This document shows positions 42,541 through 51,253 of a DNA stretch of 64,000 nucleotides, piece by piece (position 1 is the stretch's first letter; each line of letters opens with the position of its first letter). The DNA is from Polynucleobacter sp. JS-JIR-II-b4 (lineage in GTDB: Bacteria > Pseudomonadota > Gammaproteobacteria > Burkholderiales > Burkholderiaceae). Below the pieces are notes generated by a model that was not told the DNA's origin, ran no database searches, and worked only from the letters and a program-made list of their open reading frames with translations. Both the position numbers and the translations under genes were made by a program. The DNA is taken from NCBI RefSeq assembly GCF_018687815.1, contig NZ_CP061306.1, positions 1,302,001 to 1,366,000 on the forward strand, given 5' to 3'.

Positions 42541-42627
42541 AAATGATGTGGGTCCAGTAAGTTTTGCGTATCAGAGATAGTTTAAATCCTAGCGCTCACT
42601 AGACCCACTCATTTTGGAAATATATTG

Positions 42628-43746
42628 CTATGCCACTAAAAGCTCCTCAGCCAGCGCATAGTCTAGGCCCTGAGCCATTGCAACTGGCTTTGATGTCAAC
42701 ACCCCTTTGTGCACATTCAAACCATTGCGCAGGTGATGATCAATTGAGAGTGCCTTCATCACCCCCCGGTTTGCCAAAGCCTCAACAAACGGATAAGTTG
42801 CATTGGTTAAGGCAAAGGTAGATGTTCTCGCAACTGCTCCAGGCATATTGGCTACGCAATAATGCAGTACGCCATCTACTAAAAAGGTTGGATCAGCATG
42901 CGTAGTAGGCTTGGATGTTTCAAAACAACCGCCTTGATCAATGGCAACATCCACCACAACCGAACCAGGCTTCATTGTTTTAATCATTTCACGCGTCACC
43001 AACTTTGGAGCTGCTGCCCCAGGTAGCAAAACTGCTCCAATCACGACATCCGCTTCACACACTTCTTGCTCAATCAACAAGCTGTCAGAATAAAAAGTTC
43101 TGACGCGATTGCCATAGAACATATCGATCTGACGCAAGCGATCAATATCACGATCAAAGATGCAAACATCAGCCCCCATACCGACCGCCATTTGCAAAGC
43201 GTTACGGCCCACGACGCCACCGCCCAGAATGACAATCTTGGCCGGTGATACGCCAGGTACACCCGCCATCAACACACCTAAGCCACCATTGGTTTTTTCT
43301 AAATGCGATGCAGCTGCCTGGATGGACATGCGACCCGCTACTTCACTCATGGGCGCCAAAAGAGGGAGAGCGCCATTCATAGCAGTCACTGTTTCATAAG
43401 CAATGCAGGTAGCGCCTGATTGCAACAAAGCTTTTGTCTGCCTCGGATCTGGGGCTAAGTGCAAATAGGTAAACAGAATTTGGTCCTCGCGCAACATAGC
43501 GCACTCTTGCGCCTGAGGCTCTTTGACTTTCACAATCATCTCGGCCCTATGAAATACTTCAGCCGCACTATTGACCAGGCTAGCACCAGCAAGTCGATAA
43601 GACTCATCCGTTAAGCCGATTTGCTCACCCGCTCCTCTCTGGATCAGGACAGAATGTCCCTGCTTACAAAGTCCGCTGACATTACCTGGGGTTAATCCCA
43701 CCCGAAACTCATTATTTTTTACTTCTTGAGGTACGCCAATAATCAT
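42628..43746 (-). CDS. ald: Alanine dehydrogenase
   Basis: NAD-dependent enzyme converting L-alanine to pyruvate and ammonia. The N-terminus MIIGVPQEVKNNEFRVGLTP has the substrate-binding Arg and the conserved Lys is in VKVKEPQ. The NAD-binding loop is ILGGGVVGRNALQMAVGMG (about 174-192), and the C-terminal motif is CVANMPGAVARTSTFALTN. Length 372 is normal. AGGAG lies upstream of the ATG. It follows the permease gene by 12 bases, so uptake and deamination of an amino acid are probably co-expressed. Confidence 0.95.
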   Translation of the reverse strand: MIIGVPQEVKNNEFRVGLTPGNVSGLCKQGHSVLIQRGAGEQIGLTDESYRLAGASLVNSAAEVFHRAEMIVKVKEPQAQECAMLREDQILFTYLHLAPDPRQTKALLQSGATCIAYETVTAMNGALPLLAPMSEVAGRMSIQAAASHLEKTNGGLGVLMAGVPGVSPAKIVILGGGVVGRNALQMAVGMGADVCIFDRDIDRLRQIDMFYGNRVRTFYSDSLLIEQEVCEADVVIGAVLLPGAAAPKLVTREMIKTMKPGSVVVDVAIDQGGCFETSKPTTHADPTFLVDGVLHYCVANMPGAVARTSTFALTNATYPFVEALANRGVMKALSIDHHLRNGLNVHKGVLTSKPVAMAQGLDYALAEELLVA

Positions 43747-43758
43747 TACCTTCTCCTA

Positions 43759-45141
43759 TTATTTAAAGTCACGCTGGTTTGCTGTTTTGCGATGTAACCC
43801 CACGACATAGAACATTGCGAGATACACGCCCAATAAACACGGCCCCACTATGAGTGCGATCCGTGCATCCTCATGAAAGCCCATTAGCACCACAACCAAA
43901 GCAATGAATGCCAAAGCAAACCATGAGGAATAAGGCCACCAGGGAGCGCGATACCCTAATTCCGCCACTTGGGATTTAGAGAGCGAGCGACGGAATTTGA
44001 TCTGTGTAAACAAGATCGCGATCCAAACCATTAAGCCAATAAAGGTCACTGCAGCCATCATGTATTGAAAGGCTTTGTCAGGCACAAAGTAGTTCAGTAC
44101 TACGCCCGACATACAGACCCCAACCGTAGTCATCACTGCACGATGAGGAACGCCATACCTAGAAAGCTTTGAAAAAGATCTAGGAGCGTAGCCGTTAGAC
44201 GATAAGGAGTACAACAAGCGTCCACCGCTAAAGATACCTGCATTACAAGAAGAGAGTGCTGCAGTGATCACGACAAAGTTAATTAAGCCAGCTGCCTCTC
44301 GCAAGCCCAGCCTCTCAAACATCACCACAAATGGACTGCCTTGCTGCCCAACTTGATTCCAAGGAAAGATTGCCAAAATAACCAGGATGGCGCCCATGTA
44401 AAAAATCAGAATGCGCCAAGCCAAAGAATCAATGGCCATCGGAATGGTTTTTTGTGGGTTCTCAGCCTCGCCCGCAGAAAGACCAATCATTTCTATACCA
44501 ACATAAGCAAACAAGACCATTTGCAATGAGAGCAACATTCCACTAATGCCATTTGGAAAGAAGCCACCGTGCTGCCATAAATTACTGAGGCCAATGGGCT
44601 GCCAATCATTCGTAAAACCAAACAAGATAACCGAACCTCCCAGTGCAATCATGGCGACAATCGCCACCACTTTGATCAGGGCAAACCAAAACTCAAACTC
44701 CCCAAATACCTTTACGGCAATCAGATTGATTAAGCCCATCATCACAATGGAGGACAGTGCCCAAATCCACTGCGGCGTTTCAGGAAACCAAATGCCCATA
44801 TAGATGCCAACCGCTGTAACTTCAGCAATGCCAACCACAATCCAATAAGTCCAGTATCCCCAGCCCACCATATACCCCGCCAGTGGACCCACATAGGTAT
44901 TGGCGTAGGCCGCGAAAGAACCGGCTACAGGTTCATGCACCGCCATCTCACCAAGCGTCCGCAGAACAATGAAAGCAACAATGCCTGCCAGCAAATAACC
45001 CAGAAGAATGGATGGGCCCGCTATTTGAATTGCGCTTGCTGACCCTAGAAATAATCCAACGCCGATCGTTGAGCCTAAGGCCATCAAACGAATATGCCGT
45101 ACTTTGAGGTGACGTTTTAAGCCATTGTGTTCAGTCTGCAA
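43759..45141 (-). CDS. APC-family amino-acid permease
   Basis: Twelve-span amino-acid/proton symporter of 460 residues. The start of the first helix (LMALGSTIGVGLFLGSASAI) and GYMVGWGYWTYWIVVG resemble the AnsP/CycA/ProY group. I set the start at TTG 45141 because a full AAAGGAGG lies 6 bases before it; the longer frame reads through that site. With ald 12 bases downstream, alanine (D or L), glycine or serine is a likely substrate, but this is inference. Confidence 0.88.
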   Translation of the reverse strand: MQTEHNGLKRHLKVRHIRLMALGSTIGVGLFLGSASAIQIAGPSILLGYLLAGIVAFIVLRTLGEMAVHEPVAGSFAAYANTYVGPLAGYMVGWGYWTYWIVVGIAEVTAVGIYMGIWFPETPQWIWALSSIVMMGLINLIAVKVFGEFEFWFALIKVVAIVAMIALGGSVILFGFTNDWQPIGLSNLWQHGGFFPNGISGMLLSLQMVLFAYVGIEMIGLSAGEAENPQKTIPMAIDSLAWRILIFYMGAILVILAIFPWNQVGQQGSPFVVMFERLGLREAAGLINFVVITAALSSCNAGIFSGGRLLYSLSSNGYAPRSFSKLSRYGVPHRAVMTTVGVCMSGVVLNYFVPDKAFQYMMAAVTFIGLMVWIAILFTQIKFRRSLSKSQVAELGYRAPWWPYSSWFALAFIALVVVLMGFHEDARIALIVGPCLLGVYLAMFYVVGLHRKTANQRDFK

Positions 45142-45314
45142 GAGAGACCTCCTTTCGATTTGTCGTTGGCGATTTACCAACGGAGCAAAGTCTAGGGAGG
45201 ACTGGTGATCAGCACTAGGGGAGAAAAATTACTAAAGTGACTAATTAAATAAATCTATTTAGACAAATATTGAAATGCCTTTGAAATCAACGCAGGGATT
45301 GAAATAAATTATTT

Positions 45315-45333
45315 CTGATTGCAAAAGAATCAG
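45315..45333. repeat. Inverted repeat upstream of the permease-ald operon
   Basis: CTGATT-GCAAAAG-AATCAG, 174 bases before the permease start, in the 245-base gap to tcdA. Possible operator for an Lrp/AsnC-type regulator; no such gene is in the window. Confidence 0.35.
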
Positions 45334-45386
45334 TAATTTCCTACAGGGAATCCCCTTAAGGATTTACAGCAATGTTTGAGAAAAAC

Positions 45387-46136
45387 TTACTGTGCAGAGA
45401 TGAGATTCAGAATTTCTGCGGCAGCTGCAAGCCCACAAGCAGCCGTTACCATCACGGTAGAGCCATAGCCCGAGCAGGCCAGACCTCCGCTGGAAGCCCC
45501 CGCTCGTGGTTCATGCGAGTAGATCGCACGAATGCCAATTTTTTTCTTCAGATTTCTGGAGAACCCATGATCTTGTCTGAGTCCTTGGCGAACCTTAGCC
45601 AATAAAGCATCTTGTTCAGTACGAGAAAGATCTTCGCAGCGCACCGATGTGGGATCTGACTTCCCTCCAGCGGCGCCACACATAACTAAAGCACGATTAT
45701 TTTTCACGGCCCACACTGATAAAGCAATTTTGGTTTGTACTGAATCGGTCGCGTCTAATACCAATGCATTTTCTGGAATAAGTCGATCTAAGTTTTCTGG
45801 CTCCAAAAATTCATCACAAGCAGTCAAATTGATCTCTGGATTAATTTGCAGAATGCGCTCCTTCATCGCCTCGACTTTTGCTTTGCCGAACTGCCCTTCT
45901 ATGGCGTGCAGCTGTCGATTGGTATTGCTTTCGGAGATATGATCAAAATCAATGATGACAAGGTGCCCGACACCCGTACGAGCTAAGGCCTCTGCCGCCC
46001 AGGACCCAACACCCCCTAGACCAGCCACCACTACCGTTGCATTCAGAAAGCGCTCGCGCAGTTCTGGCCCATAGAGTCGTGAGACCCCGCCAAAACGACG
46101 ATTTTCTAAGCTGCCTTCTACCTTGTCTTCTGCCAT
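45387..46136 (-). CDS. tcdA: tRNA threonylcarbamoyladenosine dehydratase TcdA
   Basis: E1-like enzyme that cyclises the t6A37 base of tRNA to ct6A using ATP. The front FGGVSRLYGPELRERF is typical. The nucleotide loop GLGGVGSWAAEALARTGVG (about 37-55) follows, then DFDHISESNTNRQLHA. The catalytic region holds ALVMCGAAGGKSDPT. Length 249. It is divergent from pdxH with only 22 bases between the starts; back-to-back -10 hexamers (TATAAA for tcdA, TATACT for pdxH) overlap in that gap. Confidence 0.93.
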   Translation of the reverse strand: MAEDKVEGSLENRRFGGVSRLYGPELRERFLNATVVVAGLGGVGSWAAEALARTGVGHLVIIDFDHISESNTNRQLHAIEGQFGKAKVEAMKERILQINPEINLTACDEFLEPENLDRLIPENALVLDATDSVQTKIALSVWAVKNNRALVMCGAAGGKSDPTSVRCEDLSRTEQDALLAKVRQGLRQDHGFSRNLKKKIGIRAIYSHEPRAGASSGGLACSGYGSTVMVTAACGLAAAAEILNLISAQ

Positions 46137-46152
46137 AGCTTCTCTTTATACT
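46123..46152 (+). promoter_or_regulatory. Candidate leaderless promoter of pdxH
   Basis: TTGTCT (46123-46128), 18-base spacer, TATACT (46147-46152), then exactly 6 bases to the ATG. No Shine-Dalgarno is present. Confidence 0.5.
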
Positions 46153-46158
46153 GAATAA

Positions 46159-46794
46159 ATGGACTCCATTGCACAACTTCGCAAAAACTATACCTTTGGT
46201 CAGCTCTCAGAGACCGAGGTTCCCCAAGACCCGCTCCAGCTTTTCAAGCTTTGGTTTGATCAGGCGGTGAAAGCAGAATGTCCTGAACCCAACTCCATGA
46301 CCTTGGCAACGGCTAACCAAGCTGGCAATCCATCAGCCCGTATTGTCTTACTAAAAGGCGCAGACCAAAACGGCTTCACCTTTTTTACTAACTACGAGAG
46401 TCAAAAAGGCAAAGACTTGGCCATCCGCCCTCAAGCAGCCCTCCTCTTCCATTGGCATGAATTAGAGCGCCAGGTACGTATTCAGGGTGCTGTTGAGCGG
46501 GTTAGCGCAGCCGAAAGCGATGAGTATTTCCATTCTCGCCCAGCCCCCTCCAGAATTGGTGCCTGGGCCTCGCCTCAGAGCACTGCCATCCCAAACCGTG
46601 AATTCTTAGAAGAAGCGGAAAAACGTTTTAAGACAGAGTTTGGTGATACACCCCCACGCCCAGAGAATTGGGGTGGTTACCGCTTACGCCCTACTGAAAT
46701 TGAATTCTGGCAGGGACGCCCATCTAGATTGCATGACCGCATGCACTACAAACTAGAAGGTGCCAACTGGCGAGTAAATCGCCTAGCACCCTAG
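46159..46794 (+). CDS. pdxH: Pyridoxine/pyridoxamine 5'-phosphate oxidase
   Basis: FMN enzyme making pyridoxal phosphate. Motifs: MTLATANQAGNPSARIVLLKG, read in two parts, for FMN binding; FFTNYESQKGKDL; SRPAPSRIGAWASPQS; and the C-terminal family signature PTEIEFWQGRPSRLHDR with RVNRLAP at the end. Length 211 is usual. The start has no ribosome binding site and a -10 six bases upstream. Confidence 0.96.
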   Translation: MDSIAQLRKNYTFGQLSETEVPQDPLQLFKLWFDQAVKAECPEPNSMTLATANQAGNPSARIVLLKGADQNGFTFFTNYESQKGKDLAIRPQAALLFHWHELERQVRIQGAVERVSAAESDEYFHSRPAPSRIGAWASPQSTAIPNREFLEEAEKRFKTEFGDTPPRPENWGGYRLRPTEIEFWQGRPSRLHDRMHYKLEGANWRVNRLAP

Positions 46795-46807
46795 AGACTG
46801 TTAACCC

Positions 46808-47380
46808 TCAGGAATATTGTGGCGCTATGAGCGATTTAAATTTCGCTCTAAATTTAGCCAGCTTAGGCGCAACTACCGCCATGCAATATCCTTGGTTAGG
46901 GTGCTGCTGAAAATAATTCTGGTGATAGTCTTCTGCAGGATAAATGGTTGGCGCAGAATCGATCTGCGTCACCACTGGATTAGCATAAATTTTTGAATCC
47001 TCAAGTTCTTGCACAACCTCGTGCGCAATCTTGAACTGCCCTTCACTATGCGTAAAAATCACCGAGCGATATTGCGTGCCATGATCATTGCCTTGATAGT
47101 TCAAGGTAGTCGGATCATGAATCACGAAAAAGATTTCTAATAAATCCCTAAATGAAACAATTTGCGGATCAAACAAGATGTCGACAATTTCGGCATGGCC
47201 AGATACACCCGTGCAAACAGCCTCATACGTCGGATTAGGTCTAGCGCCACCGGCATAGCCAGAAACCACCGACCGAACTCCAGAAATTTGCTGGTAAACC
47301 GCTTCCAAACACCAAAAACAGCCCCCACCCAAGGTGGCACGCTCTAAAAGAGGTTCTTTTTTATCTAAATTTGTTTCCAT
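46808..47380 (-). CDS. msrA: Peptide methionine sulfoxide reductase MsrA
   Basis: Repairs methionine-S-sulfoxide in proteins. The catalytic GGGCFWCLEAVYQ is at about residues 19-31. GYAGGARPNPTYEAVCTGVSGHAE follows (two motifs), and the resolving cysteine is in NQGYCMAVVAPKL near the end. Length 190. Divergent from an aldehyde dehydrogenase gene. A promoter-like TTGGCA-18-TAGGAT ends 6 bases before the ATG, but an AGGA in the same place could also serve as ribosome binding site. Confidence 0.95.
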   Translation of the reverse strand: METNLDKKEPLLERATLGGGCFWCLEAVYQQISGVRSVVSGYAGGARPNPTYEAVCTGVSGHAEIVDILFDPQIVSFRDLLEIFFVIHDPTTLNYQGNDHGTQYRSVIFTHSEGQFKIAHEVVQELEDSKIYANPVVTQIDSAPTIYPAEDYHQNYFQQHPNQGYCMAVVAPKLAKFRAKFKSLIAPQYS

Positions 47381-47429
47381 GGCTTTATCCTAATGCCTTA
47401 TTCCAATACCTGCCAACTATTAATAGACT

Positions 47430-48827
47430 ATGAATCGCTTCACTATCCAGCTCGATGAAATGAGAGCAGCCTACGCTGCAGAACCAAACCCCACCCTCGA
47501 AGTGAGACTGGATCGAATTGCTCGCATTGAAAAAATGATTGAGGCAAATGAAGAAAAAATCTGCAAAGCCCTCGAGGCTGACTTTGGGGTGCGCCACCCA
47601 GTAGAAACGAGACTTGCTGAATGCCAGATGATTTATCAGGCTTGCAAGTACACCCGCAAGCATCTCAAAGAATGGTTGAAGCCTGAGCAAAGAGAAGTTC
47701 CAACACACATGGGCGCCTCGCAGGCTTGGGTTCAAAGTCAATCACTAGGCGTAGTTGGCATTCTGAGTCCCTGGAACTATCCGGTTCAATTGGCCCTCAT
47801 TCCAGCAATCGCTGCTTTTGCTGCTGGTAATCGCGTTTGGCTCAAGCCATCTGAGCGCAGCTCACGCACCTCAGGTTTTGTTGCCAGCCTCATTCAAGAA
47901 TATTTCCACCCTAGCGAGTTCTGTGTCACTACTGGCGGCCCAGAAGTAGCCGAGCAATTTTCAGCGCTACCTTTTAATCATCTTTTCTTCACTGGCTCAG
48001 GAACTATTGGCAAAAAAGTGATGCGTGCTGCTGCAGAGAATCTCACGCCAGTCACCCTAGAGCTTGGGGGCACAACACCCGTCATCATTGATAAGAGCGC
48101 CAAACTCAAAGATGCTGCTGCCTCTATTGCTTATGGAAAATTACTGAATGGTGGTCAAACCTGTATTGCCCCTGACTATGTTTTGCTAGAACCAAGCATT
48201 CAAGAAGAATTTATTCAAGAATTACAAACTGCAGCTCAAACCCAATTTAGCAACCCTGAAGAACTGACGGGCCCTATTGATGAGCGCCAACTGGAATACT
48301 GGCAGCATCTAGTCAGTGATGCTCTAGACCGTGGTGCAAAAGTGATTCCTTTGCTCAACAACCCTTGTGCTGGCGCAAGACCGTTTGAACCTATCGCACT
48401 GATCAATGTTCCGCCGGAAGCCCGAATTCTTCATGAAGAAATCTTTGGACCAATACTGCCGATCGTGACTGTTGCAGATACCTCGGCAGCGATTGCTTAT
48501 GTCAACAACAAACCCAATCCCTTGGCTCTATATTGGTTTGGCAAAGACAAAAAGAATATGAAGCGTGTTTTAAATGAAACATGCTCTGGTGGCGTCACTA
48601 TAAATGACGCGCTTCTACATATCACCATTGAAGATCTTCCTTTTGGTGGAGTGGGTGCGAGTGGCATGGGAAGTTATCACGGCAAAGCAGGCTTTAATAC
48701 CTTCAGTCATCAAAAGTCGATCCTGGAAGTGCGCGGCTTCTTTGGTTTAAACCTTTTCAAGGGAACTAAAACAGCGCGCCCTCCATATGGAAAAATGACT
48801 GAGTGGCTTTTGCGTTATCTCAAATAG
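47430..48827 (+). CDS. Aldehyde dehydrogenase (class 3 / coniferyl aldehyde type)
   Basis: NAD(P)-dependent aldehyde oxidation, 465 residues. Rossmann region GILSPWNYPVQLAL (about 111-124), then FTGSGTIGKKVM, catalytic Glu in LELGGTTPVII (about 211) and catalytic Cys in GGQTCIAPDYVL (about 246). The C-terminus is hydrophobic-basic (KMTEWLLRYLK), as in the membrane-associated class-3 group that acts on fatty or aromatic aldehydes. Exact substrate unknown. TATTAA lies 6 bases before the ATG and there is no ribosome binding site. Confidence 0.92.
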   Translation: MNRFTIQLDEMRAAYAAEPNPTLEVRLDRIARIEKMIEANEEKICKALEADFGVRHPVETRLAECQMIYQACKYTRKHLKEWLKPEQREVPTHMGASQAWVQSQSLGVVGILSPWNYPVQLALIPAIAAFAAGNRVWLKPSERSSRTSGFVASLIQEYFHPSEFCVTTGGPEVAEQFSALPFNHLFFTGSGTIGKKVMRAAAENLTPVTLELGGTTPVIIDKSAKLKDAAASIAYGKLLNGGQTCIAPDYVLLEPSIQEEFIQELQTAAQTQFSNPEELTGPIDERQLEYWQHLVSDALDRGAKVIPLLNNPCAGARPFEPIALINVPPEARILHEEIFGPILPIVTVADTSAAIAYVNNKPNPLALYWFGKDKKNMKRVLNETCSGGVTINDALLHITIEDLPFGGVGASGMGSYHGKAGFNTFSHQKSILEVRGFFGLNLFKGTKTARPPYGKMTEWLLRYLK

Positions 48828-48911
48828 AGAGTCAAACAAGCAATACTTCTATTACTAAGCTCAGAAGATGAAGCTTTAAACCTCTATTTCTGAATTAAGT
48901 CGGGAAAACCC

Positions 48912-48940
48912 TTGTAATCGAGTGCTGAAAATGCCATAAT
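48912..48940 (+). promoter_or_regulatory. Candidate rhlE promoter
   Basis: TTGTAA (48912-48917), 17-base spacer, CATAAT (48935-48940). It predicts a leader of about 175 bases before rhlE. Confidence 0.55.
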
Positions 48941-49036
48941 AGGAGGCTTTTTTAAAGCAATTTGATTCATCGCCCCCCAGCTCTATTTCAGCGATTAGTT
49001 TAGAAGTCATAAACACAACAACGCTGCCGCTTGTCT

Positions 49037-49115
49037 GATGGTCGATGCCTTTGACCATCGCACCCTATAAAAAACAATGGGTGCAACATACGGAGACATC
49101 CCTTAAAGGGGATGT
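49037..49115 (+). promoter_or_regulatory. Structured leader of rhlE: three tandem hairpins
   Basis: Three stem-loops in a row: GATGGTC/GACCATC (49037-49059), GCACCC/GGGTGC (49060-49084) and ACATCCC/GGGATGT (49096-49115). The last one includes the only Shine-Dalgarno-like AAAGGGG, so it could hide the ribosome binding site. It fits a temperature- or helicase-sensitive control element. This accounts for most of the 296-base gap between the aldehyde dehydrogenase and rhlE. Confidence 0.55.
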
Positions 49116-49123
49116 GTAATAGC

Positions 49124-50662
49124 ATGACTTTTTCTAAAGAAACTAATCACGAGTCGAAAGACTCAAAGAGCACTGGAACTGAGTTCCAGAATTTTGCCCT
49201 AGCGGCATCACTCCTTAAAAACGTTGCTGAACTGGGTTATACCCAAGCCACATCCGTGCAAGCTCAGGTTATTCCTGCGGCTTTAGCTGGTGGTGACTTA
49301 TTGGTCAGCAGCCAAACCGGTAGCGGTAAAACCGCAGCCTTTTTATTGCCTTTGATTAATCAACTCATCGAAGACAACCCGAACAACTCACCTGTACCAG
49401 GTCGCGCACAACCTAAAGTGTTAGTGCTCTGCCCTACTCGTGAATTGGCTCAGCAGGTTTCTGCTGATGCAGTGAACTTAGTTCGTGGCATGAAAGGTAT
49501 CCGTATCGCAACTGTGATGGGTGGCATGCCTTACGGAAAGCAGATCCAGGCATTGAAAGGTGCGTTGTTAGTTGTTGCAACTCCAGGTCGTTTGCTCGAC
49601 TTGTGCGATAGCAAAGCAATTCGCTTAGATGATGTTAAACAACTCGTAATCGACGAAGCTGATCGCATGCTTGACATGGGATTTGCTGATGACCTTGAGG
49701 CTATTGACAAGCGTTGCGCAGGCCGCAACCAAACTTTGATGTTCTCCGCAACTTTTGCGCCAAAGATTATGTCTTTAGCAAACGAGTTGACTACAGATGC
49801 CAAGCGTATTGAACTTGCTCACGCAGGTGAAAAGCACGCCAACATTGAACAGAAGTTACATTGGGCTGACAGCATGTCACACAAGCATAAATTGCTCGAG
49901 CACATTTTGGCTGATGCCGATTTGGATCAAGCAGTTGTGTTTGCAAGCACTCAAGTTGAGAGCGAAAAAATTGCTGACACATTGCGTGCCAATGGCTATG
50001 AAGCCACTGCCCTACATGGTGCAATGCCTCAAGCTGTGCGTATGCGCCGTCTCGAGTCTTTACGTAAAGGTCACACCAAGATTTTGGTTGCAACTGACGT
50101 AGCGGCTCGTGGTATCGATGTGCCACGTATTAGTCACGTGATTAACTTTGGCTTGCCAATGAAACCAGAAGACTATACACATCGCATCGGTCGTACAGGT
50201 CGTGCAGGTCGTAATGGTGTTGCTATCACTTTGGTTGAACATCGTGATCGCGCGAAGATCCGCAATATCGAACGCTTCACACAGCAAGATATCGTTGCTT
50301 CAGTCATTGCCGGTCTTGAGCCACAAGCCAAGCCAAGCTTTGGTGGTGGCGGTGGCGGCAATCGCTCTGGTGGCGGTCGCTCTGGTGGCGGCTTCGGCGG
50401 TGGCAATCGCTCTGGCGGTGGCGGTGGTGGCCGTTATGGCTCAGGTGCTCGCTCAGAGTCTCGCTCTGGCGGCGGCTTCGGTGGCGGTAATGCTGGCGGC
50501 GGTCGTTCAGGTGATTCACGTCCAGCGCGCTCTGCTGACTCACGTCCTGCGCGTTCTGCTGACTCACGTCCGGCACGCTCTGGTGACTCACGTCCAGCAG
50601 GTGGCCCGCGTTTTGCTAAACCAAAGGCTGGCGGTCAACGTCGTAGCTTTAGCGGTAGCTAA
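49124..50662 (+). CDS. rhlE: DEAD-box RNA helicase RhlE with Gly/Arg-rich tail
   Basis: ATP-dependent RNA helicase of ribosome assembly and RNA turnover. Q motif and Walker A SSQTGSGKTAAF, PTRELAQQ, DEAD box VIDEADRMLDMG, SAT in MFSATFAPK, and HRIGRTGRAGRNG are in order within residues 1-370. The last 140 residues are low complexity: GGGG/RSGGG blocks, then an eight-residue repeat DSRPARSA about four times, likely RNA-binding. ATG 49124 is preferred; an in-frame ATG at 49112 abuts the AAAGGGG with no spacing. A long structured leader precedes it. ubiC follows after 2 bases. Confidence 0.92.
   Translation: MTFSKETNHESKDSKSTGTEFQNFALAASLLKNVAELGYTQATSVQAQVIPAALAGGDLLVSSQTGSGKTAAFLLPLINQLIEDNPNNSPVPGRAQPKVLVLCPTRELAQQVSADAVNLVRGMKGIRIATVMGGMPYGKQIQALKGALLVVATPGRLLDLCDSKAIRLDDVKQLVIDEADRMLDMGFADDLEAIDKRCAGRNQTLMFSATFAPKIMSLANELTTDAKRIELAHAGEKHANIEQKLHWADSMSHKHKLLEHILADADLDQAVVFASTQVESEKIADTLRANGYEATALHGAMPQAVRMRRLESLRKGHTKILVATDVAARGIDVPRISHVINFGLPMKPEDYTHRIGRTGRAGRNGVAITLVEHRDRAKIRNIERFTQQDIVASVIAGLEPQAKPSFGGGGGGNRSGGGRSGGGFGGGNRSGGGGGGRYGSGARSESRSGGGFGGGNAGGGRSGDSRPARSADSRPARSADSRPARSGDSRPAGGPRFAKPKAGGQRRSFSGS
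50513..50608 (+). repeat. 24-base tandem repeat in the rhlE tail
   Basis: Four units of 24 bases starting GACTCACGTCC (first unit GATTCACG), encoding DSRPARSA/DSRPARSG. The last unit is diverged. In-frame length means copy number can change without frameshift. Confidence 0.85.
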
Positions 50663-50664
50663 AA

Positions 50665-51237
50665 ATGATTCACCGTAATCGTCTCCGTTCTGCATGGAAT
50701 CGAGTCGGTTCCGGTGAAATCCATCGGGCGCCACGCGAGTGGCAACCTTGGCTAAGCGATACCGGGTCTCTCACCCAAAAAATTGAGAACGCAATTGGGC
50801 AAAAGCTAGAAGTTCAGGTTTTGCGCGACTGTCCTCAATCACTTAATAGCGACGAAAGTCGCTATTTTCATTTCAAGCTCAGACGCTGCAGAGTACGTGA
50901 AGTACTGCTCTGCTCAAATGGCATTCCTTTAGTAATGGCGCACAGCGTCATTCCAACACTCAGTTCCAGCGGCAGCAATCATCAGGTCTTGCGCTTAGGT
51001 ACTAAGCCTTTGGGCGCAGTCTTGTTTAGCAAAACTCGCAAACACTCCAAGGCAAAGCCACCGCGCGATATTGCACGTCTAGATAAAAGCAGTGAATTGT
51101 GGAAAAAATACTCTAAGCACTTTGCTGACTTGAGTTCACCCTTATGGGCAAGACGCACCCTCTATCGCTTAAAGGGTCATCCCATCTTGGTTAATGAGAT
51201 TTTCTTGCCTGCCTTACTACAGACCGCAAAGCGTTAG
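50665..51237 (+). CDS. ubiC: Chorismate lyase
   Basis: Converts chorismate to 4-hydroxybenzoate and pyruvate, first step of ubiquinone synthesis. It has 190 residues with the family pattern: PREWQPWLSDTGSLTQKIE, RRCRVREVLLC with the product-binding Arg, LVMAHSVIP, the Gly of LRLGTKPLGAVLF, and WARRTLYRLKGHPILVNEIFLP near the end (two motifs). Two bases after rhlE, so co-transcribed and probably coupled. ubiA is not in the window. Confidence 0.9.
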   Translation: MIHRNRLRSAWNRVGSGEIHRAPREWQPWLSDTGSLTQKIENAIGQKLEVQVLRDCPQSLNSDESRYFHFKLRRCRVREVLLCSNGIPLVMAHSVIPTLSSSGSNHQVLRLGTKPLGAVLFSKTRKHSKAKPPRDIARLDKSSELWKKYSKHFADLSSPLWARRTLYRLKGHPILVNEIFLPALLQTAKR

Positions 51238-51253
51238 TCATTCGCTTTTACTT

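Noticed and set aside
42541-42627. Possible manganese (yybP-ykoY) riboswitch before the GDT1-type gene
   Set aside because: The 87-base gap lacks a convincing pair of conserved internal loops and is too short for the element plus expression platform.
47385-47741. A 118-residue minus-strand frame opposite the start of the aldehyde dehydrogenase
   Set aside because: Antisense to conserved dehydrogenase sequence and crosses the msrA/aldehyde dehydrogenase promoter gap.
50513-50608. Regular 24-base repeats considered as a CRISPR array
   Set aside because: Units are contiguous without unique spacers and encode an in-frame eight-residue repeat in rhlE.
50202-50678. A 158-residue open frame overlapping the rhlE tail in another frame
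   Set aside because: Produced by the GGT/GGC-rich low-complexity tail of rhlE read out of frame; the protein is an Ala/Val run without structure.
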